Source: Parazoarcus communis SWub3 = DSM 12120
Lineage (GTDB): Bacteria > Pseudomonadota > Gammaproteobacteria > Burkholderiales > Rhodocyclaceae
Direction: 5' to 3'
Length of the DNA: 64,000 bases
Assembly: GCF_003226565.1 (NCBI RefSeq)
Contig: NZ_QKOE01000007.1
Coordinates: 153,903 to 217,902 of the forward strand
Part shown: piece after piece, positions 35,803-44,210 of the stretch
How the letters are laid out: each line of letters opens with the position of its first letter
Position numbering within the stretch: the first letter of the stretch is position 1
The notes under the pieces: generated by a model
What the model saw: the letters and a program-made list of their open reading frames with translations, nothing else
Databases searched by the model: none
Told to the model about the DNA's origin: nothing
Translations under genes and position numbers: made by a program

Positions 35803-36249
35803 CTAGGTGTCGGATTCGCGTGCGATCGGCATGCCCAATCCATGGTGCTGGCGGGCTTGTTCGACGATCGCGAGATGCTCGAGGTGTGCCATATGCTTTT
35901 GTTCTTCCGGCGAGGGTGGTGCGGCTAAAGGCGGCAGTCGGTCGCGCTTGTCGAGCACTGCGGCAATCGCCGGATTGGGCAGGGAGGGCGGCGAGATGGT
36001 CTCTACGGCTTCAGCGACCACCTTGAAGGTATGCCCACACACGAAGTTGTTGCAGCGGTAGTACACCTCCTTGACCAGGGGCGAAAGAGCGCGACTTGTC
36101 CTGATCAGCGAAGTGCTGCCGCAATGCGGACATTTGAAGATCATCTTTCCCCGTTCTCCTTGGGCGATGTTGTTGAGATGTACCTGGTAGGCGTCCGGAG
36201 AGAGCCAGCGCTGGGCGTCTTGGTCGACGCCGTTCCATCGGGCGGACAT
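35803..36249 (-). CDS. Ogr/Delta-family zinc-finger transcription activator
   Basis: 148 residues as annotated from ATG 36249 (AAGGAG 7 bp upstream); an internal ATG at residue 36 directly before the finger is also possible. The core MIFKCPHCGSTSLIRTS, then YYRCNNFVCGHTFKV, is the four-Cys finger of P2 Ogr / P4 Delta, which activates phage late promoters. It is followed by ISPPSLPNP, also typical. The ~60-residue C-terminal tail and 35-residue N-terminal extension exceed the usual ~72-80 residues. It probably turns on helper or element late genes. Confidence 0.85.
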   Translation of the reverse strand: MSARWNGVDQDAQRWLSPDAYQVHLNNIAQGERGKMIFKCPHCGSTSLIRTSRALSPLVKEVYYRCNNFVCGHTFKVVAEAVETISPPSLPNPAIAAVLDKRDRLPPLAAPPSPEEQKHMAHLEHLAIVEQARQHHGLGMPIARESDT

Positions 36250-36272
36250 GGGGTGCTCCTTGTGGCGGTCTT

Positions 36273-36515
36273 TCAGACGTCCGTCAGTACGTAGCCGTCC
36301 GCGTCTGAGTCGGTTGTGCTGCTCGTTCCGCTCGAGAACCGTTCGACGCCCGCGGGCAGGTTGGCCGTCAGGGTGACAACGCCGCCGAATTCGTTGCGGC
36401 AGGCCGTGTTGGCGCACTGAAATACGGCACCGATGCTTGTCTGCGAGTAGCGGTGTGACTGAGTCAGAACGGCCGGATTGCTGCAGCTGGGGCAGCTGAT
36501 ATCGAGGTTTTTCAC
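36273..36515 (-). CDS. Second Ogr/Delta-like zinc-finger protein
   Basis: 80 residues from a GTG start that overlaps the upstream stop (GTGA) and follows AGGAGG. The finger is CPSCSNPAVLTQSHRYS with FQCANTACRNEFGG: four Cys with the spacing of Ogr/Delta proteins, though the surrounding sequence differs from its neighbour's. The gene lies 23 bp upstream of the first Ogr/Delta gene, giving two tandem activators, perhaps with different promoter targets. Confidence 0.78.
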   Translation of the reverse strand: MKNLDISCPSCSNPAVLTQSHRYSQTSIGAVFQCANTACRNEFGGVVTLTANLPAGVERFSSGTSSTTDSDADGYVLTDV

Positions 36516-37228
36516 GCGGCCTCCTGGGGGCTGATGTGCGATACGAGTGTGCGAGTAGCGAGTTTCTGTTGGAGCGGACTTAGGGGAACGAACCCCTCGA
36601 GATGAGCGCACTTGAGCGCCTCGCGAAGATCGTCGGGGAGCATCAGCGTGGGGGTGTCGGCTGCGCTGAGCGCGGTGGCGATGGACTTCGCCAGATCGGC
36701 GTGTACCAAGCGCTTCGCGTCTCCCCAGTGGGTCTTGATTCGCTCGTTGAAGAACTCGCCGTCTTCAAGTTGTGCCTGGATCAGAAGGCCCAGTTGCAAC
36801 CGTGGCGCAACTTCTGTGATCGCCTCACCAATCAGCGCGTCGGCGAAGGTCCGCGCAAGTGTCTGACGCAACCTGATGACCTTTTCGGCCGGGGGCGTGA
36901 GTTTGAGTCTTGCGCGCTCGGTCTCGAGCTTGAGGTCGGCAACCAGTGCGGTGTATTCCTCGACCAACTCGATGGCCGCGCGTTGCTCTGCCGATTTCTG
37001 GTGCAGTGACTTGCCGGGCTTGCCCACCGACTGGCGAAGCAGGTCGCGGAGTTCGCCACGGATACGCCCCGCATCGGTCTCCGCTGCGGCGGCCGCACTT
37101 CGCAGCGTGGCAGCGTTTTGCTCGAGGGTGGCCAAGGTGGTGCGCGCAGCCTGAAACTCGGCATAGGCCTGCTGGAGGCTAGCTTTCAGCGCGTCGAGTG
37201 TTTCTTGGGTTTTGGGGTTCTTGATCAT
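36512..37228 (-). CDS. Coiled-coil protein, possibly Psu-like
   Basis: 238 residues, strongly helical, with heptad-like segments at ~8-65 and ~85-135. The order of features (LQQAYAEFQAA, RDLLRQSVGKPGKSL, AEQRAAIELVEEY and a late GFVPLSPLQQKLATRT) loosely recalls P4 Psu, the polarity-suppression and capsid-decoration protein. Gene order beside Delta in P4 is the same. I cannot confirm the homology. ACGGAG precedes the ATG. It is coupled to the downstream zinc-finger gene. Confidence 0.5.
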   Translation of the reverse strand: MIKNPKTQETLDALKASLQQAYAEFQAARTTLATLEQNAATLRSAAAAAETDAGRIRGELRDLLRQSVGKPGKSLHQKSAEQRAAIELVEEYTALVADLKLETERARLKLTPPAEKVIRLRQTLARTFADALIGEAITEVAPRLQLGLLIQAQLEDGEFFNERIKTHWGDAKRLVHADLAKSIATALSAADTPTLMLPDDLREALKCAHLEGFVPLSPLQQKLATRTLVSHISPQEAA

Positions 37229-37238
37229 GGGCACTCCG

Positions 37239-37487
37239 TCAGGATTGACGCGCGGCAACGCGCTCGCGCATCCAGTTCAACACCTCGGACTCCAACCAGG
37301 CCACGCGATTGCCGCCAATGGCGACAGGGGCGGGAAAGGCGTTGGTGGAGACGTACTTGTAGATCGTGGTCTTGCCCAATCCGACCATGGACGAGACTTC
37401 ACCCACACGAATGAATCGTTCGGGGCGCGGCGTCTGGTGTGGGTGCTGAGGGGGCGGACAAGCGATCTCCGCGTTTCCGGCCATCAT
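37239..37487 (-). CDS. AlpA-family excisionase/regulator
   Basis: 82 residues. RFIRVGEVSSMVGLGKTTIY followed by PAPVAIGGNRVAWLESEVLNWM is the winged HTH of the AlpA family, common in P4-like and other integrative elements, where it activates excision or the integrase. It starts the minus-strand late-type operon and ends 10 bp before the coiled-coil gene. GGAGAG precedes the ATG. Confidence 0.9.
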   Translation of the reverse strand: MMAGNAEIACPPPQHPHQTPRPERFIRVGEVSSMVGLGKTTIYKYVSTNAFPAPVAIGGNRVAWLESEVLNWMRERVAARQS

Positions 37488-37577
37488 GGTTCTCTCCTTT
37501 GTGGTTCGTTCCGTATCGCTGTGCGCGATTGGGTGAAGCCAGTATCGGGCGGCGGTGCCGGGCGGTCACTCGACCGG

Positions 37578-37602
37578 TGTTGTGGCTGCGGACGCCACAA
37601 CA
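37578..37602. promoter_or_regulatory. Inverted repeat upstream of the AlpA-type gene
   Basis: TGTTGTGG, 9 bp, CCACAACA: a perfect 8-bp dyad ~90 bp before the AlpA-type start, possibly an operator. Confidence 0.3.
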
Positions 37603-38028
37603 AAGGGGGTGAAGGGGTGGGGGGGATGGCGCGCGGCGGCGATCGACAACCGGATGTGGGCGCTGCGGAAGACTTTCACCAGGCCCGCGCACTCCCCCCC
37701 ACGCCTGCCCGCTTCGCTTCGGTCAGGGTTGACGTTGCAGTGGGTGAATGGGAGATGAATGTTGGCCGGCGCCGCGAAGAGCGCGGATCTGAAGGGCGTG
37801 GCGCCGTTGCGCCAGGTTGCATGTACCCAGGAGTCCTGACTGGCCGATGTCAGTCGGGAAACTGAGGGGCACGGCGTGCTTTACGTAGCTTGCGGATGGG
37901 AGGGCGAACGGGGACGTGCTGTCCCGGAAAGTCGAGATTTAGCCTTTGTTGATGTTCGGAAGGGGGCTGCGTGATGTGCGAGGGAGGCCGGTTGCGGTCG
38001 GGCCAGCGATGCTGCTCATGTAAGTGTT
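37603..38028. other. Gene-free stretch upstream of the AlpA operon
   Basis: No supported ORF, repeat or RNA is visible. It probably includes the promoter region of the AlpA operon and decayed sequence towards the ISAs1 relic. Confidence 0.45.
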
Positions 38029-38032
38029 CGTC

Positions 38033-38190
38033 TCGATATCGGATCCGCGCAGTTCCCGGCAGGTTCGGTACGATCTGTCGGAGCTAATCACGATCGCGGT
38101 GTGTTCCGTGCTGTGCGGCGCGGACGAGTTCTCCGACATCGAGGCGTGAGCCAAGGAGCGCATCGGCTGGCCTCAGGGAGTTAATCGGCC
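38033..38190 (+). pseudogene. ISAs1-family transposase remnant (N-terminal piece)
   Basis: The plus-strand frame reads SDPRSSRQVRYDLSELITIA, then CSVLCGADEFSDIEA, an in-frame TGA and AKERIGW. This is the N-terminal start of ISAs1/H-repeat transposases (DPR...L..ll..alcAvlcGAd...IE.wg.ak..wL). A stop codon interrupts it and the rest is absent. Confidence 0.7.
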
Positions 38191-38285
38191 GCAGCTTGGG
38201 CCGATCCGCACGGGCGCCAGCCGCTTTCTCGCGGGAACCGGCTCGTAGCATATCGCGATACTAAATATTTAACGACTACTCCATG

Positions 38286-38314
38286 TTGACATTTACTACA
38301 TTGAATAGTATATT
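38286..38314 (+). promoter_or_regulatory. Strong sigma-70-type promoter for the toxin-antitoxin pair
   Basis: TTGACA (38286-38291), 17-bp spacer, TATATT (38309-38314), in an AT-rich leader ~270 bp upstream of the antitoxin start. Confidence 0.65.
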
Positions 38315-38581
38315 GTTTACAGTTGCTCGTAGTAGTGAGCGACTGGTAATCCTCGGAACGGTGTCGAGGTATTGCAGGATGGGTAGTTGCTCGGCCAATC
38401 CTGCATATGGAAGCGCGGTTTCAAGAGGTTTGAAACGCGCTTATATCAGTTGGTGCAGATATGCCAACTCATAATCGGAGAATGAAAGTGGAGTCTATTA
38501 ATAACTTACGCGTACGCGGTACGTTCTAAACGAAAGGAGTTCGTCTAAATAAAATAATAAAAAATATTGGAGTAAATTCAA

Positions 38582-38857
38582 ATGTCTGAAACAAAAGATT
38601 TTGTCGCAATCAACATGCGAGTTGATAGCACGAAGCGGAACCTTATCGATATGGCAGCCGCAATGCTTGGAAGCGATAGGACAAGCTTTATTGTGAATGC
38701 TGCTTGCAAACAAGCAGAAGATGTTATTCTCGATAAGCGTGTGTTTTTCCTAAACAATTCTGCATTCGATGCCTTCGAGCGGGCTCTAGAAAGCAACCCG
38801 ATCGGAGATAATCCATGGCTAACGAGATTACTAGCAAGACCGAAACGCTGGGGCTGA
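38582..38857 (+). CDS. DUF1778 antitoxin (TacA-like)
   Basis: 91 residues: an N-terminal ribbon-helix-helix (FVAINMRVDSTKRNLIDMAAAM) followed by the FIVNAACKQAEDVILDKRVF segment characteristic of DUF1778 antitoxins, which bind DNA and neutralise a GNAT toxin. GGAG lies ~9 bp upstream of the ATG. The last 43 bp overlap the toxin gene. Confidence 0.9.
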   Translation: MSETKDFVAINMRVDSTKRNLIDMAAAMLGSDRTSFIVNAACKQAEDVILDKRVFFLNNSAFDAFERALESNPIGDNPWLTRLLARPKRWG

Positions 38858-39327
38858 GCGCTCCTGAAAAAATGAATCATGAACACGATTTTAGCCAATT
38901 CGACTGCGGCGAAGAGTCAATTAACGAGTTCGTGAAAACAATTCGCAAGCAGGTGGAATACCGCAATTCTGTGGTGTACGTCATTTGCGATATCGGCACT
39001 AAGATCGTGCGTGGCTTCTATACCTTGTCAAACGGCTCCGTTAATCGTGACGAGCCGCCGAAGCACATGACGCGGTATAGCACCAAGGACATTCCTGTGA
39101 CGCTTCTCGGTCGACTCGGCGTCGACAAAACCATCCAGGGCCACGGCGTCGGCGCCGACTTGCTTCGGGATGCGGTAGAGCGTGCGATTGCCGCCTCGCA
39201 GGTTGTAGCGTCGCGTGCTCTGCTGGTGCATGCCCTCGATGAACGCGTCGCGGCATTCTACAAAGGGCAAGCGGGATTCAAGGAATCTCCGATCTCGCCC
39301 GTCACCCTTTTCCTGTCGCTCAGGTAG
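38815..39327 (+). CDS. GNAT acetyltransferase toxin (TacT-like)
   Basis: 170 residues. FDCGEESINEFVKTIRKQ at the start, RGFYTLSNGSV, and the acetyl-CoA loop LGRLGVDKTIQGHGVGADLL followed by AFYKGQAGF are typical of type II GNAT toxins that acetylate aminoacyl-tRNA and block translation. It overlaps its antitoxin in another frame. It likely stabilises the element. Confidence 0.9.
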   Translation: MANEITSKTETLGLSAPEKMNHEHDFSQFDCGEESINEFVKTIRKQVEYRNSVVYVICDIGTKIVRGFYTLSNGSVNRDEPPKHMTRYSTKDIPVTLLGRLGVDKTIQGHGVGADLLRDAVERAIAASQVVASRALLVHALDERVAAFYKGQAGFKESPISPVTLFLSLR

Positions 39328-39649
39328 CTATCTCCGCCGCTCCAGGCGGATAGGTAAGGACATCGCGAATCGGAGCGCCAGATCGGCCACACGGTTTTGG
39401 GGGCGGTGGCAGACACTGCCGCTGGCACGCGAAACCGCGTGGCTCGCGTTCCCCCTTCCTTCAGGCTCCCTCATACGCCGTGTGAAATTTTCGTACTCGC
39501 GAACACGCAACGAGGTCGACATTCGTCACACCTCTGCCTCTTTGCGTAAGCCGTCGAGCCACCAGCGGTGAAAACCTTCGCCCTGTGCCAATAGGGCACG
39601 GACCAAGCGTGGCGTAGCCTTGTGCATAATGCCTTGGCCGAACGGCCGC

Positions 39650-39880
39650 TATCTGGATCGCACTGTAGCCGGCGGCTTCTGGCGTCTACGCCGGCCAGCA
39701 GCAGGTCCATGGCCGTCGTGTGGCGGATGATGTGCGGGGAAATGCGGCGCGTCGCAGGCTGCGGCTGCGCTCGCACCAGCGCCGGGATTTTGTCCAGCCC
39801 CAGGTTCGTCGATGCTACAGATCGCGCACTGCCCCGTGCTATCCCCGGCATCGACGTGAGCCGACTGTTCATAACTGGGA
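39650..39880 (-). pseudogene. Decayed tyrosine recombinase fragment
   Basis: The minus strand encodes RRISPHIIRHTTAMDLLLAG, the HxxR catalytic segment of phage/IS-associated tyrosine recombinases, preceded by a few related residues (LGLDKIPALVRAQPQ). The following sequence is out of pattern, so the distal His and Tyr motifs are missing. A remnant of an older integration event. Confidence 0.6.
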
Positions 39881-39906
39881 ACTGAGCATAATGGCCCGGC
39901 GGTCTG

Positions 39907-41184
39907 TCACGCGGTGCTTGCAGGCGCCATATCCGCTGCGAGGAACGGTACCGTGCGCTTCTCAACGGTCAGACGGTCGAGGTAGTCCGCCCAGCACTGC
40001 AACATCCGCCGGCGCTCCTCCATGTAAGCCGCCCGGTTGTAGGCCGCACGCACCTGGTTGGGCTCGCGGTGGGATAGCTGGCGCTCCACGGCATCCGGGT
40101 TGAAGCCGGCCTCGTTCAGGATGGTCGAGGCCGTGGCACGAAAGCCGTGCGTGACCACATTGCCATGCTTCGTATTTTTGCCGCCGTAACCCATCCGCTC
40201 CAGCGCCTTGAGCAGCGTCGCCTCGCTCATATGCGAGCGCGGCTTGTGATGGTTGGGGAAGACGTAGGGACCGGCCTGCGGGTGGGCTCGCAGTTGCGAC
40301 AGGGCGTCCAGCACCTGTGTCGGCAGTGGAACAAGGTGGGGCGGCGTGATGTGCTTCAGGGTGGTCTTGATCTTCCGGTTCTGCGCGGGGATGGTCCAGA
40401 TCCCATTCTTCAGGTCGATGTGCTCCCACTCTGCGCGCACAGTCTCGCCGATGCGTGTAAAGCAGGTGATGACGACGAGAAACAGCGCGCGGGTGTGCGG
40501 CGTGAGTGACTGGTTATCGCGAAGCGCCACCAGGAAGGCGGGTAGCTCGTCGAGGCGAAGCGCAGGGCGGGGCTTGGAGATCTTCACCTTGAGTGAATCG
40601 GCCAGTTCTGCGGCGGGGTTGTGCCGCGCCCGCCCGGTGGCCACCGCCAGCCGGAAGATGGCTTCGGCGCGTTCACGCAGGCGCTTGGCGGTATCGAGCT
40701 TGCCGGCGCGCTCGACCTTGCGGAGCACGTCGAGCAGTGCCATCGGCTCGATCTCCGCGATCGGCCGTGCGCCGAGGTCGGGGAACAGGTACATCTCCAT
40801 GGTCCGCAGCACGCTTGCCGCATGCCGGGGCGCCCATTCGGCGGCACGCGCCTGGTGCCATTCGAGCGCGATGGCCTTGAAGCTTGATTCGGCGGCGACG
40901 CGCGCGGCTACCCGGTCCGATCTTCGCTTCTCCGAGGGGTCCATTCCTTCGTCGAGCAGCCGCCGGGCGGCATCACGCCGGGCGCGGGCGTCCTTCAGCG
41001 AAATCTCCGGGAAGACGCCGAGGGCGAGAAGCTTCTCCTTTCCGGCCCACCGGTACTTCAATCGCCAGTACCGGGCGCCCTTGGGGGTGATCAGCAGGTA
41101 GAGCCCGCCGCCATCGGCAAGCTTGATGCTTTTGCCCTGGTCGCTGGGCTTGGTGTTGGTGATGACGACGTTTGTCAGTGGCAT
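39907..41184 (-). CDS. int: P4-type tyrosine integrase of the lysS element
   Basis: 425 residues. The N-terminal DUF4102 arm-binding domain (MPLTNVVITNTKPSDQGKSI; GGGLYLLITPKGARYW) is followed by a SAM-like core domain and a catalytic domain with Arg in TRIGETVRAEW (~244), HGFRAT (~344-349), LSHREPN (~370) and Tyr in AAYNRAAY. All catalytic residues appear intact. It sits 175 bp from the right attachment repeat. Its ~20 terminal residues look Ala/Pro-rich and variable. Confidence 0.94.
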   Translation of the reverse strand: MPLTNVVITNTKPSDQGKSIKLADGGGLYLLITPKGARYWRLKYRWAGKEKLLALGVFPEISLKDARARRDAARRLLDEGMDPSEKRRSDRVAARVAAESSFKAIALEWHQARAAEWAPRHAASVLRTMEMYLFPDLGARPIAEIEPMALLDVLRKVERAGKLDTAKRLRERAEAIFRLAVATGRARHNPAAELADSLKVKISKPRPALRLDELPAFLVALRDNQSLTPHTRALFLVVITCFTRIGETVRAEWEHIDLKNGIWTIPAQNRKIKTTLKHITPPHLVPLPTQVLDALSQLRAHPQAGPYVFPNHHKPRSHMSEATLLKALERMGYGGKNTKHGNVVTHGFRATASTILNEAGFNPDAVERQLSHREPNQVRAAYNRAAYMEERRRMLQCWADYLDRLTVEKRTVPFLAADMAPASTA

Positions 41185-41219
41185 GGGTCACCGTGTTCGC
41201 CGGAAATTATGACACTGTA

Positions 41220-41243
41220 GATACCCCCAAATGTACCCCCAGA
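41220..41243. promoter_or_regulatory. Putative integrase arm-binding repeats, right end
   Basis: ATACCCCCAAATGTACCCCC resembles the pair at the left end (25385-25405), in the same orientation, between the integrase start and attR. Confidence 0.5.
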
Positions 41244-41284
41244 TTGGCGCGGCCGGGGCCGAACTTTGCCGAACTGTGCCGAAC

Positions 41285-41320
41285 AATAAAAAACCCGCAA
41301 AGCCTTTAACTGTGCGGGTT
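41285..41320 (-). terminator. Replacement lysS terminator carried by the element
   Basis: Minus strand: CCCGCA (41318-41313), loop, TGCGGG (41299-41294), then TTTTTTATTG. It lies ~40 bp after the lysS stop, inside the element, and serves the gene whose own terminator was displaced to 25246. Confidence 0.75.
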
Positions 41321-41359
41321 TCGGGGTGTTCGGCGAACTTCTCCGAACTGCTCTGAACA

Positions 41360-41380
41360 TTACTCCGGACGCATCTGCGG
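41360..41380. repeat. Right attachment repeat (attR), 3' end of lysS
   Basis: The 21 bp encode the last six residues (PQMRPE) and stop of lysS on the minus strand; identical to 25302-25322. Confidence 0.88.
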
Positions 41381-42862
41381 AAACAGGATCACGTCGCGAA
41401 TGGCCGGACTGTCGGTCAGCAGCATCACCAGACGGTCGATGCCGATGCCGCAGCCACCGGTCGGCGGCAGGCCGAACTCGAGTGCGCGGATGTAGTCGGC
41501 GTCGTAGTACATGGCTTCTTCGTCGCCGGCATCCTTGGCCTCGGCCTGGGCACGGAAGCGGGCGGCCTGGTCTTCGGGGTCGTTGAGCTCGGAGAAGCCG
41601 TTGGCGATTTCGCGACCGACGATGAACAGCTCGAAGCGTTCGGTAATCTCCGGGTCGGTATCCGAGGCGCGGGCGAGTGGGGAGACTTCCACCGGGTAGT
41701 CGATGATGAAGGTCGGCTCCCACAGTTCGGCTTCCGCGCAGGCTTCGAACAGCTGCAGTTGCAGGCTACCCAGGCCACCGGGCTTGACCTTCTCGCCAAA
41801 GTCCTTGATCTTCTGCTTGACCCACTCGGCATCGGCGAGCTGGGCTTCGCTGAAACCGGGGTGGTATTTGCGGATGGCCTCGACGATGGTCAGGCGGGCA
41901 AAGGGCTTGGACAGGTCCAGCTCGCGGCCCTGGTAGGTGAAGGACTCGGTGCCCAGCGCTTCGCGTGCAGCGTGGCGGATCAGGCCTTCGGTGAAGTCCA
42001 TCAGCGTGCGGTAGTTCGCGTACGCTTCATAGAACTCCATCATGGTGAATTCGGGATTGTGGCGCGGGGACAGGCCTTCGTTACGGAAGTTGCGATTGAC
42101 CTCGAACACCTTCTCGAAACCGCCAACCACCAGGCGCTTCAGGTAAAGCTCCGGCGCAATGCGCAGAAACAGCTCCATGTCGAGCGCGTTGTGGTGGGTG
42201 ACGAAAGGCTTGGCTGCGGCGCCACCGGGGATGGGGTGCATCATCGGCGTTTCGACTTCGAGGAAGCCGTGGCCAACCATATAGTTGCGGATCGACTGAA
42301 CCAGGCGGCTGCGCGCAACGAAGGTGAAGCGCGACTCCTCGCTCATGATCAGGTCGACATAGCGCTGGCGGTACTTTGTTTCGGTGTCGGTGAGGCCGTG
42401 GAACTTGTCCGGCAAGGGGCGCAGGCTCTTGGTCAGCAGGCGGATCTCCGCGGCCTTGACGCTGAGCTCGCCGGTCTTGGTCTTGAACACGGTGCCGACG
42501 CAGCCGACGATGTCGCCGATGTCCCAGTGCTTGAATTCGGCATAGACGTCCTCGCCCACCGCGTCGCGCTGGACGTAGAGCTGGATGCGACCGGACAGAT
42601 CCTGAATGGTGACGAAGCTGGCCTTGCCCATCACACGCTTGAGCATGATGCGACCGGCGACCTTGACCTCGACCGGGGTGGCTTCCAGCGCTTCGCTGTC
42701 TTTCTCGCCATACAGCTCATCGAGTTTGCCCGCGGTGTTCTCACGCGAGAAATCGTTCGGAAAGGCACGGCCGGACTGGCGCCACTGCGCGAGTTTTTCG
42801 CGGCGTTCGGCGATCAGGTGGTTTTCGTCCTGGGCGGGAGTCGGAGCGTTCTGGTCGGACAT
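41360..42862 (-). CDS. lysS: Lysyl-tRNA synthetase (class II)
   Basis: 500 residues. The N-terminal OB-fold anticodon-binding domain ([18 protein letters not shown]) is followed by class II motifs: motif 2 [20 protein letters not shown] and motif 3 [16 protein letters not shown] start at [15 protein letters not shown] (42862); ten more upstream codons are in frame but atypical. The C-terminus LFPQMRPE is encoded by the attachment repeat, so integration leaves the protein unchanged. Confidence 0.96.
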   Translation of the reverse strand: MSDQNAPTPAQDENHLIAERREKLAQWRQSGRAFPNDFSRENTAGKLDELYGEKDSEALEATPVEVKVAGRIMLKRVMGKASFVTIQDLSGRIQLYVQRDAVGEDVYAEFKHWDIGDIVGCVGTVFKTKTGELSVKAAEIRLLTKSLRPLPDKFHGLTDTETKYRQRYVDLIMSEESRFTFVARSRLVQSIRNYMVGHGFLEVETPMMHPIPGGAAAKPFVTHHNALDMELFLRIAPELYLKRLVVGGFEKVFEVNRNFRNEGLSPRHNPEFTMMEFYEAYANYRTLMDFTEGLIRHAAREALGTESFTYQGRELDLSKPFARLTIVEAIRKYHPGFSEAQLADAEWVKQKIKDFGEKVKPGGLGSLQLQLFEACAEAELWEPTFIIDYPVEVSPLARASDTDPEITERFELFIVGREIANGFSELNDPEDQAARFRAQAEAKDAGDEEAMYYDADYIRALEFGLPPTGGCGIGIDRLVMLLTDSPAIRDVILFPQMRPE

Positions 42863-42987
42863 GGTTCTTCGGCTGGGTAGACAAGACCGCAATTGTCGCA
42901 GGCGCGCTTGCTGGTAGCAAATCCGCGTCGAATGAAGCGCCCGATCATGTGTCGAGTCGGGGTGGAGCGATGCGCTGGACCGCCTTC

Positions 42988-43953
42988 CTACTGACGCAGC
43001 AACACCGCTGCGTGGCGCTGCCCGTTGGCCGGATCGACGACGGTGACATCGATGCGCGAACCGTCAGTCGACACCACGAAAGCCGACTGCAGCAGATAGC
43101 CGTTGAGCGTATGACTGCCCTGACCGTGATAACCCTCGAGGCGCGCAGACCCCACTACGTAGCCCTCTGGCCCTGCGCCCTGAAAGTACAGCTGGTTACC
43201 TTGCTGCACTAGTTCGAACCGCCCGCCCTGGGTGTCATGCCACATACCACTCAACATGGGAAGGCCGGCGGAGGGAGCGGTGGTCTCGCCTGAAGTCTGG
43301 GGTGGGGGATAGTAGGCATCCGGCGCAGCGGGGGTGGGGACGAATGGATCGGGATCGAACACGCCTTCCTCATCGGCCAGAATGGCGGCCAGCACCAGAA
43401 TGCCGATGGTGGCCCCGATCCACCATCTGCGACGCGTGGGGGCCGCGCCCGGTTCGGGTTTCGGCATCGGGGGCGGGGCGGGTTCGGGCAGTCCGGTCAG
43501 CTTGCGCAGGGTGTTGACCAGCTGACCTACGTCGTAATCCCAGCGCTTGTCCGACAACTCCACCGCGTTGCGCCGTGCCAGTTCGGCCAGGTCGGCGGGC
43601 AGTTGCTCGGGGGCTGGCATCTGTGCGCCTTCGACCAGTACCGGGATCACGCGTACATCCTTTCGCCGCAGTGCGGTGGCGATTTCCAGCCGGGTGTAGT
43701 CGTCGGCCAGGTCAAGTCGTCTGTGCCCTTCTTCGTCGCTGATCGAGAGCCAGCGCGGACCGATGACGGCCAACAGGACTGCGCATGATTTCAGCGCCCG
43801 GTCGATGGCGTCGACGAAATCCGCACCCGGTTCGATCGTTTCCACATCCCGAAAGATGGCTGCGCCAGCGAGATGATCGCGCAGATGGTCGCTCAGCCGG
43901 CCTGCCGCGCTCTGGCTGTCCTGGCGTCTATAGCTGACGAAAACACCCTGCAT
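42988..43953 (-). CDS. TIR-domain membrane protein with C-terminal beta-rich domain
   Basis: 321 residues. An N-terminal TIR domain (~1-140; [28 protein letters not shown]) has the likely catalytic Glu at 90 in [12 protein letters not shown], as in NAD-cleaving bacterial TIR proteins. A Pro-rich linker, one membrane helix (~174-193) and a Pro/Thr-rich spacer lead to a ~95-residue beta-rich C-terminal domain ([20 protein letters not shown]) on the other side of the membrane. Stand-alone gene between lysS and a GST gene. Signalling or defence role is inferred. Confidence 0.82.
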   Translation of the reverse strand: MQGVFVSYRRQDSQSAAGRLSDHLRDHLAGAAIFRDVETIEPGADFVDAIDRALKSCAVLLAVIGPRWLSISDEEGHRRLDLADDYTRLEIATALRRKDVRVIPVLVEGAQMPAPEQLPADLAELARRNAVELSDKRWDYDVGQLVNTLRKLTGLPEPAPPPMPKPEPGAAPTRRRWWIGATIGILVLAAILADEEGVFDPDPFVPTPAAPDAYYPPPQTSGETTAPSAGLPMLSGMWHDTQGGRFELVQQGNQLYFQGAGPEGYVVGSARLEGYHGQGSHTLNGYLLQSAFVVSTDGSRIDVTVVDPANGQRHAAVLLRQ

Positions 43954-44210
43954 CGCCGTCTCCCTGGTGCCGTGTGCATTTTCTGCTGCTCAATGATCAA
44001 GATAGTTGCTTTTGCGGCGGGCTGCGAGTCCCGCTGTACCGGCAGACTGCGGCCCGCTGTCGGGTGTATGACATTAAATGCGCGCTTGTCTCGAAAGGCG
44101 CTGCCGGATCAGGCTGCTTGGGCGGGTGTGCCGCGTCCTGCGGGGACAAGCGATGCGGCATGGGACTTGCACATTGCATGTCTCCATCTGTCGAATGAGG
44201 TTGTCACGCC

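Larger units (their letters stand above)
25302..41380. mobile_element. P4-like integrative element (phage satellite) in the 3' end of lysS
   Basis: The boundaries are identical 21-bp repeats that equal the last seven codons of lysS (25302-25322 and 41360-41380). The right end carries a DUF4102-type integrase; the element also carries an AlpA-type regulator, two Ogr/Delta activators, a P4-like leader-RNA locus, a coupled operon ending in a primase-helicase, an AT-rich repeat cluster, a toxin-antitoxin pair and an integron relic. No capsid, portal, terminase or conjugation gene is visible, so it would depend on a helper for transfer. The class assignment is inference from gene order; the boundaries are read directly. 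Confidence 0.85.

Noticed and set aside
37939..38163. A 74-codon minus-strand frame
   Set aside because: It is antisense to the recognisable ISAs1 transposase remnant, and its product has no motif.
39471..39965. A full-length minus-strand gene of 164 codons
   Set aside because: Only the recombinase HxxR stretch looks conserved; sequence on both sides is out of pattern, so I list a fragment at 39650-39880 instead.
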